Shown: positions 17,721 through 26,765 of the stretch, in pieces
Position numbering within the stretch: position 1 is the first letter of the stretch
How the letters are laid out: each line of letters opens with the position of its first letter
NCBI GenBank assembly: GCA_942491555.1
Contig: CALOBN010000005.1
Span: 1,178,001-1,242,000 of the forward strand
Source of the DNA: Marinihelvus sp942491555
Lineage (GTDB): Bacteria > Pseudomonadota > Gammaproteobacteria > Xanthomonadales > SZUA-36
Direction of reading: 5' to 3'
Length of the DNA: 64,000 bases
Made by a program: the position numbers and the translations under genes
Notes under the pieces: generated by a model
The model's input: only the letters and a program-made list of their open reading frames with translations
The model's database searches: none
What the model was told of the DNA's origin: nothing

Positions 17721-18695
17721 TCAGGTCTTAGCTGACCAGTCGATAGCTTCGATCAGGCCGTTGCCTACAAGGCTGTTGCTGCCCTCGAAGTACTGACTGT
17801 TCTGTGTCCATAGTGACAAACCAGGATCCTTCTCCAGGGCCTGTTTATAAGCGCGATATTCCGCACTGTCGCTCCAATATTGACCCTCTCGAACCGCAAC
17901 GCTCACCCGCCCGGCGAAGTCGTTACTGAATTTTTCATGCAAAACGCCAAGCAGGCAGGGCGAGGTGAAATTTTGGGCATACGGATAATGATGATGCGGG
18001 TTGGACATGATGTCGCCCGCTGCTGCCTTGAATAGGGGAAATTTTGTCAGTTCCGGATCAAGGGGGTGACCTTCAAACTGAAAGGCTCGATAGCGGGGTC
18101 CGCCGGTAACAGACGGCATATGCCGCTTCTTTCGGCTGAGGTAGCCGTTCGGGTCGAACCAACGATGCGGTTCGGCAGTTTGCAAGCCATCTGGCGTCAG
18201 CAGCGGACCGCGGGGATACAGGTCCAGCAGCAGAGCGCGGATACGCCTCAGTCCGAGGGCATCAAGCCGGCTGACCAGATCCGTAAGGGCATGCTGTTCA
18301 TAGCCGTCATAAACCAGTTTTTCATCGGCATCCACCACCACGTACCAGCCCCCGGGGTCATGCTGCTGAATCAAGGTATGAATCCAGGCCTGTTTTACTT
18401 GCCAGCTGAATGGGCCGGGCGCTGCGTAAACGGTGCAATCGGGCTGCGCCATGAGGGTGGCGACGGAGTCGTCGACCGACCCGTTGTCGAAGAAGCGGAA
18501 ATCCTTAACCCCCAGTGAGCGGTAGTGCGCGAGAAATGATTCAAGTCGCTGTTGTTCATCCCGAATGACACAAATCAGCGTGATGACACCGTTTGATGCA
18601 CGCGGGGCATCGTTCAATGGCGTCAATTGCATCGCATGAGCCAGCTTCCTGACCTGCCGGACATGCTTTGGGGTCAATGCTGGCTTCAGGCCCAT
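17721..18695 (-). CDS. Glycosyltransferase, Glyco_tranf_2_4 / family-92-like
   Basis: 324-residue cytoplasmic protein with a GT-A glycosyltransferase fold of the kind annotated as glycosyltransferase family 2 (Glyco_tranf_2_4). Motifs: LICVIRDEQQRLESFLAHY, RFFDNGSVDDS, and the nucleotide-sugar and metal-binding DADE in YVVVDADEKLVYDG. The substrate cannot be read from the sequence. It is divergent from another glycosyltransferase (18889-19791), and both may act on surface polysaccharide, though no polysaccharide locus is visible here. Confidence 0.72.
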   Translation of the reverse strand: MGLKPALTPKHVRQVRKLAHAMQLTPLNDAPRASNGVITLICVIRDEQQRLESFLAHYRSLGVKDFRFFDNGSVDDSVATLMAQPDCTVYAAPGPFSWQVKQAWIHTLIQQHDPGGWYVVVDADEKLVYDGYEQHALTDLVSRLDALGLRRIRALLLDLYPRGPLLTPDGLQTAEPHRWFDPNGYLSRKKRHMPSVTGGPRYRAFQFEGHPLDPELTKFPLFKAAAGDIMSNPHHHYPYAQNFTSPCLLGVLHEKFSNDFAGRVSVAVREGQYWSDSAEYRAYKQALEKDPGLSLWTQNSQYFEGSNSLVGNGLIEAIDWSAKT

Positions 18696-18888
18696 CCCGG
18701 AATTATACTCGCCGGGGCGGATTTCGAGGCATTCTCCGGTCGTGCAATCCCATCTTGATAACGTTTTAAAGGCCAGGCAAGCGCCTCATCATGCAATACA
18801 CACAGAAAACGCCCACCAGGTGCCAGCGGTCGCTGATTCGCTGTTGCAAGGCGTATCCTTTTAATGGGGCTTTGGCTGACTTTTCCGC

Positions 18889-19791
18889 ATGAAAGTCCTG
18901 ATCAGAAACCCCGCACCCGTTGATCCTGCGGACCAGGTGTTCTGGGGCGATACCTTTTTCGGCCAGGGCCTGGCCCGGTGCCTTGATGAGCAGGGTTGCA
19001 CCGCGTCAACTGCTTTCTGGGAGGAATGGAACCAGGAGGCAGAGGCAGATCTCCTCCTGGTTCTGCGTGGCACGCGCGCTGTTGGACAACTGCGCGGAAC
19101 ATTCGCTTGCAAGGCACTTTGGATCATCAGTCACCCGGACGATGTAGAACCGGCGGAGCTGGACCAGTTCGATGTGATCTTCTGCGGCTCCACCGCGCAT
19201 ACCCGGGCGCTGCGTGCCCGCGGATTTGAGGCGTATCGTTTGCTCCAGTGCACCGATTCTGAGGTTTTTCACGCCCGGGGCCGGGATCCCGGGCGGGTCG
19301 ATCACGACTTCATCTTCGTGGGTAACGGGCGTGATGAACGGCGGCTGATTCATGACGCCATTGCCGACGGGCTGGCGCTGAAGTTATGGGGCCGTGATTG
19401 GGAACGCTATCCCTATGAGGCTTACCTGGCAGAGCGTTTCATCCCCAATGCGGAGCTTGGCAACTTGTATCGCCGCAGTTTTTGCACTTTGAACGACCAT
19501 TGGTCTGACATGGTGAGTCATCAGTACGTGAATAACCGGGTGTTCGATGCGCTTGCCTGCGGGCTACCCGTGCTGTCCGATCCCAATGCAGGCCTTGCTG
19601 AATTGGATTTCGGCGGGGTCCGTATTCGCCAACCGGGTGAGACCTTCAGGGCAGTATTCGATGAACTGATAGCGGGTTATGACCAGATACTGGAAGCTGC
19701 GGCGCGCGATAGCGAACGAATCGCCAGGGATCATACTTTCAGTAATCGCGCCCGGGAGATTATCCGTATCTGCGGTGAGAGGATCGGGTGA
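18889..19791 (+). CDS. CgeB-like glycosyltransferase
   Basis: 300-residue protein resembling the CgeB/Glyco_trans_1_2 family of GT-B glycosyltransferases. The C-terminal half carries FIPNAELGNLYRRSFCTLNDH and NNRVFDALACGLPVLSD, the typical donor-binding block of such proteins. The N-terminal half (KVLIRNPAP, LLLVLRG, FVGNGRDERR) fits the first Rossmann domain. Substrate unknown. It is separated from the aspartokinase gene by about 200 bases in which I see no gene. Confidence 0.68.
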   Translation: MKVLIRNPAPVDPADQVFWGDTFFGQGLARCLDEQGCTASTAFWEEWNQEAEADLLLVLRGTRAVGQLRGTFACKALWIISHPDDVEPAELDQFDVIFCGSTAHTRALRARGFEAYRLLQCTDSEVFHARGRDPGRVDHDFIFVGNGRDERRLIHDAIADGLALKLWGRDWERYPYEAYLAERFIPNAELGNLYRRSFCTLNDHWSDMVSHQYVNNRVFDALACGLPVLSDPNAGLAELDFGGVRIRQPGETFRAVFDELIAGYDQILEAAARDSERIARDHTFSNRAREIIRICGERIG

Positions 19792-19997
19792 AGCCGTGTG
19801 CGCCAAACAGCATTGATGAGCCCCCAGGCCTCTTTACCAGGCCGCAGCAGGTTTAGCCGGGCCCGGTCTGGCGGCGTATTTCTTCAAGGTCGGTTCTGCA
19901 CACCGGCCATCCGGCTCAGCCATGTGGCGGGCTTGCCTGTACAGTTCCATGACCATCGGGTAACGTTCCGCCAGCAGCTAGAACGGGTGTTGGTTTC

Positions 19998-21395
19998 GTG
20001 TCTGAATCCTGGATCGTAATGAAGTTTGGCGGGACTTCCGTGGCCGGTACCGGTCAATGGACGAACATCGCTGCGTTGCTTAAGCAGCGCCGGGACGAAG
20101 GCAGGCATGTACTGATCGTGTGTTCGGCACTCGCCGGCGTGACAGATCGCCTGGTTGATCTGGCCGCCGCGACCGCGCCGATGCCGGATCAGGTGAGGGT
20201 CATTCTCGACATACACGCTCAACTGGCCAATGGTTTGGGCATAGCGACCGAGCCATGGCTAAGTCGCGGGCACGAACTCCTCGTTGAGGCCCTGGCTGCA
20301 CCGCAAGGACCGCCGCGCACGGCCGCTGTTCTGGCCATGGGTGAGTGGTTCAGCAGCCAGCTTGGTGCGGCCTATCTGTCCACCAAAACACAAGCAGCCG
20401 GCCGGCCGGCAGTTTGGGTGGATGCACGGGATGCACTGGCCATCATGCCGGAGCCGCTTCCCGATTCTCCGCGGGCCTGGCTTGGCGCGCGTTGTGCGTC
20501 ATTCCTGGACCCTGCACTGGGCGCTGCCTGGGCCGCGAAGGGCGATGTGCTCGTTACCCAGGGGTTCGTGGCACGCACTCCGGATGGCCGCACAGCCCTG
20601 CTGGGTCGCAGCGGCTCTGACACCTCGGCCGCCCTGCTGGGCGCGAGGCTCGGTGCCGAACATGTCGAAATCTGGACCGATGTTCCCGGGATTTACTCGG
20701 CTGACCCACGCGTGGAATCCGGGGCCCGGTTGATTCCTGCGTTGGGCTGGGAAGCGGCGCTGGAAATGGCGGCCAGCGGTGCGCGTGTTATTCATGGCCG
20801 GAGCATTCGGGCTGCCGCAACTGCGGGTATTGAGCTGTGGATACGGGATCTGGCCGATCCGACCGGCACGGGCACCCGCATCACTGCCCATGACGTTCAC
20901 CGTGGCGCAAAAGCGGTGGTGACCAAGCCACATATGCTGGTCCTGCTCCTGCGTAATCTCGACACGCGCCAGCAAGTGGGGTTCCTTGCCGGTGTTTTTA
21001 AGGTGTTCAGCGATCTGGCGCTGTCCGTTGACCAGGTGGCCACCTCGGAGACCACCACCACGCTGGCCATCGATGTGGCGGGGAATCACCTGGACGCTGA
21101 CGGGATCGCTGAATTGATCGAGCGGCTTGCACCCCTGTGCCAGGTGGAATCATTTCATGACTGCACCTGCGTCAGCGTGGTTGGCCAGGACGTGCGCCTG
21201 GAGTTGCAGGGGCTGGCCGCGACCCGGTCTTTTTTTGCGAAGCATCCCCTGTATATGATGTCGCATTCGGCCGCTGACCGCTCCGTGAGTCTTTTGGTGC
21301 CCCGCGAAGCCGCCCGGGAACTGGCGCATTGCCTGCACGAGGTACTGGTTGTGAACACCGACAATAACTTCGAAGCGGAGCCTGGCGTTGTCTGA
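19998..21395 (+). CDS. Aspartate kinase
   Basis: 465-residue LysC-type kinase for the first step of the aspartate pathway (lysine, DAP, threonine, methionine). The N-terminus has VMKFGGTSVAG, and further on VTQGFVARTPDGRTALLGRSGSDTSAALLG split into conserved blocks, then WTDVPGIYSADPR. The C-terminal third looks like paired ACT domains (DQVATSETTTTLAIDV; CVSVVGQD), so feedback regulation is likely. The start is GTG 19998; an ATG at residue 8 would leave only MKFGG. Its last 8 bases overlap murL, so DAP supply and D-Glu formation for peptidoglycan share a transcript (inference). Xanthomonads have an aspartokinase fused to LysA; this one is not fused. Confidence 0.85.
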   Translation: MSESWIVMKFGGTSVAGTGQWTNIAALLKQRRDEGRHVLIVCSALAGVTDRLVDLAAATAPMPDQVRVILDIHAQLANGLGIATEPWLSRGHELLVEALAAPQGPPRTAAVLAMGEWFSSQLGAAYLSTKTQAAGRPAVWVDARDALAIMPEPLPDSPRAWLGARCASFLDPALGAAWAAKGDVLVTQGFVARTPDGRTALLGRSGSDTSAALLGARLGAEHVEIWTDVPGIYSADPRVESGARLIPALGWEAALEMAASGARVIHGRSIRAAATAGIELWIRDLADPTGTGTRITAHDVHRGAKAVVTKPHMLVLLLRNLDTRQQVGFLAGVFKVFSDLALSVDQVATSETTTTLAIDVAGNHLDADGIAELIERLAPLCQVESFHDCTCVSVVGQDVRLELQGLAATRSFFAKHPLYMMSHSAADRSVSLLVPREAARELAHCLHEVLVVNTDNNFEAEPGVV

Positions 21396-22737
21396 TCCGG
21401 CGCGCGCAGAGCGGTTTCACTTTCTGGACCACCGTTACGACCCGCACACCGGCATTGCCACGCTGGCTTATGGGTTTGGCCGCGGTGAACCGCTGGTCGA
21501 AACGATCACGTTCCCCTACGCACCATGGCCGGAGGACCCCGGCCGTCAGGCAGCATTTTTACGTGCCCTGGGCCTGCTGCACCTGGTTGCCGGTGTGAGC
21601 TATTACAAAGCTGCTCTGCCACCGTCGATTGATGTCGGTGAGCATGTGCTGGATGAACGGCTTGCAGCTTTTCTGGAGAGCACCTGGGCAGAGGGTCTGG
21701 CCGAGTTTGCGTATGTTAACGAACTGGATCTGTCCGGAAGAATCCGGTTTCCCGCCGCCAGTGGCGGGGACGCGGAGAACGTCCGTGGCATGAGCCTGGC
21801 AGAACCGCTCGAGTTGCCGGAACGTGCCCTGGTCGCTATGGGTGGAGGCAAGGACAGCCTGGTCAGTCTGGAGATATTGCGCGCTGCGGGTATCGAGATT
21901 CTGCCGGCTACTGTCGGCGCCTCAAGCCTGATTGGCGATACCGTGCGGGCGGCACATTTGCCGTTATTGCGCATCCAGCGGGTGCTGGCGCCGCGCCTTT
22001 TGGAGATGAACCAGGCTGGTGCCTGGAATGGTCATGTGCCGGTTACTGCGATCAATATGGCGATTCTCAGCTGCGCAGCCCTGTTGTATGGCTACCGCTG
22101 GGTGGTGTTCTCCAATGAACGGTCCGCTGAACAAGCGACTTTGAGCGGGGCCGACGGCAAGCCGGTAAATCACCAGTATTCCAAGAGCCTGGTCTTCGAG
22201 CGACAGTTTCGCAACATGATCCATGAACACGTGGCACCGGACCTGGAAGTGTTCTCCCTGCTGCGCCCACTGAGCGAGGCCGCGGTTGCCCGGCGCTTTG
22301 CCCAACTGACGTCCTATCACCCGGTGTTTTCCAGCTGCAACCGGAACTTCCATCACGATGGTGCCCGCATCGAGGGTCGCTGGTGTGGCAACTGCCCGAA
22401 ATGCCGCTTTACCACGCTGGCATTGGCTCCCTGGCTGTCGCCGGATGCCTTGACCGGTATTCTGGGGATTAACCTGCTGGACGACCCGGCGCAGGAAGCA
22501 GGCTTCCGGGCCCTGTGCGCCCTGGGTGTAGACAAGCCGTTTGAATGCGTGGGGACTGTCGAGGAAAGCCGGGCGCTGCTGGCGGCCCTGGTCAGCCAGC
22601 CTGCCTGGTCCGATAAGGCGCTGGTGCGACTGCTCGGCCTTGAGGTGAGCGATTCGGCCGGTACGCTGGCGTCGTTGCTGGAACCTGACGGGCCCCATGA
22701 AATCCCTGACGAGGTGGCCAATCGTGTTGCTCTCTGA
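21388..22737 (+). CDS. murL: UDP-MurNAc-L-Ala-L-Glu epimerase MurL
   Basis: Converts the terminal L-Glu of UDP-MurNAc-L-Ala-L-Glu to D-Glu in an ATP-dependent reaction, replacing glutamate racemase MurI. The pathway was described in Xanthomonas oryzae. The 449 residues contain an ATP-binding PP-loop-like MGGGKDSLVSLEIL near 151-164, the block FSNERSAEQATLSG, and a Cys-rich WCGNCPKCRFTTLAL near residue 335. The start is TTG 21388, overlapping the aspartokinase stop by 8 bases. The next gene is the matching ligase murD2, which makes the assignment strong. Whether murI exists elsewhere in the genome cannot be seen. Confidence 0.88.
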   Translation: MSDPARAERFHFLDHRYDPHTGIATLAYGFGRGEPLVETITFPYAPWPEDPGRQAAFLRALGLLHLVAGVSYYKAALPPSIDVGEHVLDERLAAFLESTWAEGLAEFAYVNELDLSGRIRFPAASGGDAENVRGMSLAEPLELPERALVAMGGGKDSLVSLEILRAAGIEILPATVGASSLIGDTVRAAHLPLLRIQRVLAPRLLEMNQAGAWNGHVPVTAINMAILSCAALLYGYRWVVFSNERSAEQATLSGADGKPVNHQYSKSLVFERQFRNMIHEHVAPDLEVFSLLRPLSEAAVARRFAQLTSYHPVFSSCNRNFHHDGARIEGRWCGNCPKCRFTTLALAPWLSPDALTGILGINLLDDPAQEAGFRALCALGVDKPFECVGTVEESRALLAALVSQPAWSDKALVRLLGLEVSDSAGTLASLLEPDGPHEIPDEVANRVAL

Positions 22738-24103
22738 CCTGGTTGGTAAAGATGTTGCGATTCTCGGCGCAGGCCGCGAGGGTCAGGCGGCCTGGCATCG
22801 TTTACACGCGCTGGCGCCCGAGCAGGCCGTTACGGTGTACAGCGAGAACGGGTTTGACGGTGTTCAGCCACCGGCGCCGGGCCGGGATCAGCTGCGTGAC
22901 GGGCCGCTGGACGGGGCTCTGCTTGGTAGCCACGAGGTGTTGATCAGGTCGCCCGGTATCAGTCCCTACCGCGAACCGCTTGTGGCGGCGCGCAAGGCAG
23001 GCGCAATGTTTACTTCCGGAACCAATCTTTGGATGGCCGGGAACCGGCAGGCCAGAACCTTGTGTATCACCGGCACCAAGGGCAAGAGCACAACTTCGGC
23101 CCTGTTGGCGCACTTGCTGGAAGCGGCCGGTGTGCGCGCAGGGCTTGCTGGAAATATCGGGCGGCCATTGCTGGACTGTGATGCCGACCAGGCGGACTGG
23201 TGGGTTGTGGAGCTTTCCAGCTACCAGATTTGTGACCTTGTCGAGACACCCTGGCACGCCACTGTCCTGAACCTCTCTGATGAACACCTCGACTGGCATG
23301 GTGATGCGGCGACCTATCGCAGGGATAAGCTGCGCTTGTTGTCACTGGCGCCGGAAGGGCGTCGCCTGATCAACGCGGGCGACCCGCATCTGCTGAACGA
23401 AACACGAGGCTTGCCAGGTCTGGAGACCTTCAATGAGCGCCAGGGCATTCATGTCGAGGCAGGGTCGCTGTGGGATGGTCAGCGGTCCCTGCCAGGCCTC
23501 AAACATGTGCCCGGCCCACATAATCTGAGCAACCTGGCCGCTGCTCTGACGATTCTCGATTTTATTGATCTACGACCGGATGATCAGGCCCTTGGCCGCG
23601 CCCTGGAAACGTTCCACGCTTTGCCGCACCGACTCTCACTGGTGGGGCATTGGGGTGATGTCCGCCTGGTCGATGACAGCCTTTCCACCACGCCGGTAGC
23701 GACATTGGCCGCATTGCGCGCTTTTGCCGATTCGCCGGTGACGGTGTTGCTCGGTGGTCTGGACCGCGGGCTGGACTGGTCGCAGCATGCGATGGCTCTG
23801 CAGGCGTGCGGGCCGCACGCGCTTATCGGCCTGCCGGATAATGGTGAGCGCATCCTGGCCGCCTTGGCTGAAGGCGGTCTGAAGCCCGCGGCTGGCATGC
23901 ACCAGGCCGCGAATATGGCCGCTGCGGTTGAAATTGCCCGGCAATTGACACCGGCCGGCGGAGTGGTCCTGTTGTCACCCGGTGCGCCCAGTTTTCCTCA
24001 TTATCAGGATTATGCTGCCCGTGGCCGGGCATTCTGGTCGGCCGCAAGTGCCCTTGGCGCTGTGCCTGTCGACCATGACGCGGGCAAAAATGCGAAGGGA
24101 TAA
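22724..24103 (+). CDS. murD2: UDP-MurNAc-L-Ala--L-glutamate ligase MurD2
   Basis: Mur-ligase that adds L-Glu (not D-Glu) to UDP-MurNAc-L-Ala; MurL then epimerises it. Seen: N-terminal Rossmann GAGREGQAAWHRL, the ATP loop ITGTKGKSTTSALLAHLL, the ELSSYQICDL block, NLSDEHLDWHG, and the C-terminal domain LVDDSLSTTPVATLAAL. I chose GTG 22724, which has GAGGTGG six bases upstream and overlaps murL by 14 bases; ATG 22697 is the alternative and adds nine residues. About 459 residues. A canonical MurD, using D-Glu, is the other possible reading, but adjacency to murL argues against it. Confidence 0.87.
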   Translation: MLLSDLVGKDVAILGAGREGQAAWHRLHALAPEQAVTVYSENGFDGVQPPAPGRDQLRDGPLDGALLGSHEVLIRSPGISPYREPLVAARKAGAMFTSGTNLWMAGNRQARTLCITGTKGKSTTSALLAHLLEAAGVRAGLAGNIGRPLLDCDADQADWWVVELSSYQICDLVETPWHATVLNLSDEHLDWHGDAATYRRDKLRLLSLAPEGRRLINAGDPHLLNETRGLPGLETFNERQGIHVEAGSLWDGQRSLPGLKHVPGPHNLSNLAAALTILDFIDLRPDDQALGRALETFHALPHRLSLVGHWGDVRLVDDSLSTTPVATLAALRAFADSPVTVLLGGLDRGLDWSQHAMALQACGPHALIGLPDNGERILAALAEGGLKPAAGMHQAANMAAAVEIARQLTPAGGVVLLSPGAPSFPHYQDYAARGRAFWSAASALGAVPVDHDAGKNAKG

Positions 24104-24118
24104 TCATCAGCAAACAGA

Positions 24119-24199
24119 TGAAACCGCGGGACCCAGGGGTTTGAGGAGTGCAGAGATACCCTGTCGGTTTGAGGGAGAGACCATGATCCCGCGGTTTCA
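24119..24199. other. Structured intergenic element with a 13-bp closing stem and two inner hairpins
   Basis: Between murD2 and ppiB, TGAAACCGCGGGA (24119-24131) and its exact inverse TCCCGCGGTTTCA (24187-24199) enclose 55 bases. Inside, two hairpins can form: CAGGG/CCCTG (24134-24138 with 24159-24163), and GGTTT/AGACC (24166-24170 with 24178-24182, one G-U pair). Each carries a copy of GGTTTGAGG (24138-24146 and 24166-24174), so GAGGAG and GAGGGAG lie in the loops. This could be a small RNA, a cis-regulatory leader of ppiB, or a REP-like element. No homologue is known to me. Confidence 0.45.
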
Positions 24200-24307
24200 G
24201 TCAAGTAGACCTGCCGAGCGCGGAAAAAGTTTCAAAATTCTTTAAAATGTCCCCTGACATTGACGCCGTACCAGGGCGCACACTCATCACAACGGAGAAC
24301 ACCAGAC

Positions 24308-24832
24308 ATGACGGATATCAGTTCAGGCGCCACGGCGCTGATGGAAACCTCAAAGGGGCCGATACGGCTTCGTTTGTTCGATACGCTGGCACCGGTGACG
24401 GTAGCCAATTTTGCCAACCTGGCAAAGCGCGGTTACTACGACGGCCTCAGCTTTCATCGCGTTATTCCGAATTTCATGGTCCAGGGCGGCTGTCCCCAGG
24501 GTAGTGGCACGGGCGGCCCGGGCTATCGTTTTGAGGACGAATGTTCTCCGCAGGCACGCCATGACGCCCCCGGCAAACTGTCGATGGCAAATGCCGGACC
24601 TGGAACCAATGGCAGCCAGTTCTTTATCACGCACGTTGAGACCGGTTGGCTGGATGGCAAGCACACCGTGTTTGGCGAGGTCTTTGACGCTGACGACCAG
24701 GCCGTTATCGATGCGATCGGCGCAGGTGACACAATTGAGAAGGTCACGGTTGACGGTGTGGATGCGGTGCTGGACCAGCAAAGCGACAGAATCGCCGAAT
24801 GGAACATGTCCCTCGACGCCAACGCGTCCTGA
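24308..24832 (+). CDS. Peptidyl-prolyl cis-trans isomerase, cyclophilin type (PpiB-like)
   Basis: Cytoplasmic cyclophilin of about 174 residues (no signal peptide). Core motifs: YYDGLSFHRVIPNFMVQGGCPQG (the catalytic FHR with Arg), the bacterial GSGTGGPGY insert, KLSMANAGPGTNGSQFFITH, and WLDGKHTVFGEV with the cyclosporin-site Trp region. The start is taken as ATG 24308 with GGAG 11 bases upstream. An in-frame ATG at 24260 gives a non-conserved leader and has no ribosome-binding site. The structured element at 24119-24199 lies just upstream. Confidence 0.9.
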   Translation: MTDISSGATALMETSKGPIRLRLFDTLAPVTVANFANLAKRGYYDGLSFHRVIPNFMVQGGCPQGSGTGGPGYRFEDECSPQARHDAPGKLSMANAGPGTNGSQFFITHVETGWLDGKHTVFGEVFDADDQAVIDAIGAGDTIEKVTVDGVDAVLDQQSDRIAEWNMSLDANAS

Positions 24833-24853
24833 AAATAACGGGTCAGGCGTGAT

Positions 24854-25900
24854 TCAGGTGGAGCGCTGGTGGCTGTAATGCGCCAGCGCTGCCAGCGCAT
24901 CGCGCCAGCGCGATGGCGGTAATGCCTCGAGTGCTGCCAGGGCGGCCTCCGCTTCGTCACGGGCCAGTTCCGCCGTGGTTGCGAGGGCGCCAGTGCGCCG
25001 GATGATTTCCAGAACGCTGTCCAGCTGATCTTTGCCGCCCGCCGCGATGGCCTCATCAATAAGGTCACGCTCTTCAGGCGTGCTGCGCTCGCGTGCGACG
25101 ATCAGGGGCAGGGTGGGTTTGCCCTCGGCGAGGTCATCACCGACATTCTTGCCCAGCTTGCTGGCATCGCCCGCATAATCCAGCACATCATCTGCCATCT
25201 GGAACGCACGGCCGAGATGGGTGCCATAAGCGCCCAGGGCGTTTTCAATGACAGGTCCTGCTTCACTGACCACGGCCGCCAACAGGCCCGCCGCTTCGAA
25301 CAGCTTGGCCGTCTTGTTATCAATTACGCGGAAGTAGGCCTCGCGGGAGACCTCCGGGTCACCCAGGTTCAACAACTGCAGCACCTCGCCCTCGGCGATG
25401 GTGTTGGTGGTGTCGGCAAGAATTTCCATGATGCGCAGGTTTTCCAGCGTGACCATCAACTGAAAACTGCGGCTGTACAGAAAGTCCCCGACCAGGACTG
25501 CCGCCGAGTTACCCCATACGGCATGCGCGGTGCGCTGCCCGCGGCGGGTGTCCGATTCATCGACCACATCATCGTGCAGCAAAGTCGCGGTATGAATGAA
25601 TTCTATGATGGCCGCCAGCGTCCAGTGCCGGTCGCCGTCATAATGACAGGCCCGGGCCGCCAGGCATAACAGCAGCGGACGTAAGCGCTTGCCGCCGCTG
25701 CCTACAATGTACTCCGAGACCTGGTTCACCAGGACCACATCAGACGTCAGGGCGGCACGAATACAGGCATTGACCTGTTTCATGTCAGGTGACCCCATGC
25801 TCAGCACATCGCCGAGCGCCAGGGGCGTGACCTGGGGGGTTTCTACGGTGCACGTGTCGGGCGTCAAGCGATGCTCCTCAGGCATGGGTAGGGTGCTCAT
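24854..25900 (-). CDS. ispB: Polyprenyl (octaprenyl) diphosphate synthase IspB
   Basis: Trans-prenyl chain elongation enzyme that makes the side chain of ubiquinone. The 348 residues hold GGKRLRPLL, the first Asp-rich motif LLHDDVVDESDTRRG, GDFLYSRSFQ, and the second Asp-rich motif FQMADDVLDY. The N-terminus is about 25 residues longer than in E. coli, and internal ATGs exist. In many relatives ispB is divergent from rplU-rpmA; here those genes lie 13 kb away. Chain length is not determined by what I can see. Confidence 0.92.
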   Translation of the reverse strand: MSTLPMPEEHRLTPDTCTVETPQVTPLALGDVLSMGSPDMKQVNACIRAALTSDVVLVNQVSEYIVGSGGKRLRPLLLCLAARACHYDGDRHWTLAAIIEFIHTATLLHDDVVDESDTRRGQRTAHAVWGNSAAVLVGDFLYSRSFQLMVTLENLRIMEILADTTNTIAEGEVLQLLNLGDPEVSREAYFRVIDNKTAKLFEAAGLLAAVVSEAGPVIENALGAYGTHLGRAFQMADDVLDYAGDASKLGKNVGDDLAEGKPTLPLIVARERSTPEERDLIDEAIAAGGKDQLDSVLEIIRRTGALATTAELARDEAEAALAALEALPPSRWRDALAALAHYSHQRST

Positions 25901-26272
25901 GGCGATCGGGCAGGCTGCCCATTATACGAGCAGGGTTGTTTCGGATGAAGTCGTTACGCATAGTCAATTTCCTGCAGTACAAGGCGGCGGCATACACTCG
26001 CCGGACGGAAACGAGGTTGGCATGCTCTTGGAAAGCCGGGAGCCGGCGGTATCTGGCGGGAACAGTTTCCGGCCACGCGGTACCGCTTCCGAAGGCAGGC
26101 GGGGTTGGTTTTACCCGGCCGGCCCTGTGATAAACTTCTTGGCCTTCATATCGCATCATGCGGGTACGTTAAACGACATGGGCTTTACGGTGTGTGAAAG
26201 TCGTTATCAAGATCGCGCAGGGTGCAGGTCACAACAACGAAGGGCGTAATAAAAGCCCAAAGGAGAGGATTC
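25901..26272. other. Intergenic region between ispB and ssb, possible ssb promoter
   Basis: This 372-base divergent gap holds no convincing gene or tRNA. A possible sigma-70 promoter for ssb is TTGGTT (26105-26110), 17 bases, TGATAA (26128-26133), within an extended TGTGATAAAC. No SOS box of the CTGT-N8-ACAG form is visible, although ssb is LexA-regulated in some relatives. The remaining sequence may simply be leader. Confidence 0.35.
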
Positions 26273-26737
26273 ATGGCAAGAGGCATCAACAAGGTCATTC
26301 TGGTGGGCAATCTGGGCGCTGACCCGGAAACCCGTTACAGCGCAAGCGGCTCGGCGATTACCAATGTTAGTCTGGCTACAACCGACAGCTGGCGCGATAA
26401 GGCGTCCGGCGAACAGCAGGAGCGCACGGAGTGGCACCGGGTGGTATTTTTTAACCGACTTGCCGAGGTTGCCGGTGAATACCTGCGCAAAGGCCGACAG
26501 ATTTATGTGGAAGGTCGCTTGCAGACCCGTAAGTGGCAGGACAAGGACGGCCAGGACCGCTACACCACAGAAATCGTTGCCAGTGAAATGCAGATGCTTG
26601 GTGGTCGCGAAGACAGCAGCGGTGCGCCGGCATCAGGCCAGGCGTCGCGCTCATCGGGTTTTCGTGACAAGCCTCAGCCTGCGGTTGCTGAAACCCAGGG
26701 AAGCGCTGATTTCCAGGACGACGATATTCCCTTCTGA
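26273..26737 (+). CDS. ssb: Single-stranded DNA-binding protein
   Basis: OB-fold protein coating single-stranded DNA in replication, recombination and repair. 154 residues: MARGINKVILVGNLGADPETRY at the N-terminus, then TEWHRVVFFNRLAEVAGEYLRKG and YVEGRLQTRKWQDKDGQDRYTTEI. A disordered linker rich in Ser/Gly/Gln ends in the acidic tip DFQDDDIPF that binds partner proteins. The start ATG 26273 has AAAGGAGAGG at ideal distance; the frame upstream to 26222 is not conserved. Confidence 0.96.
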   Translation: MARGINKVILVGNLGADPETRYSASGSAITNVSLATTDSWRDKASGEQQERTEWHRVVFFNRLAEVAGEYLRKGRQIYVEGRLQTRKWQDKDGQDRYTTEIVASEMQMLGGREDSSGAPASGQASRSSGFRDKPQPAVAETQGSADFQDDDIPF

Positions 26738-26765
26738 CGGTTCCTGAACCACAACGCACTCTTTC

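Noticed and set aside
24119..24199. A tRNA in the murD2-ppiB gap
   Set aside because: The 13-bp stem is longer than an acceptor stem, and no T-loop GGTTCGA or anticodon arm can be fitted.
24260..24307. Upstream ATG for the cyclophilin gene
   Set aside because: The extra 16 residues are not conserved and have no ribosome-binding site, while 24308 has GGAG.
25901..26272. LexA (SOS) box before ssb
   Set aside because: No CTGT-N8-ACAG-like sequence seen in the gap.
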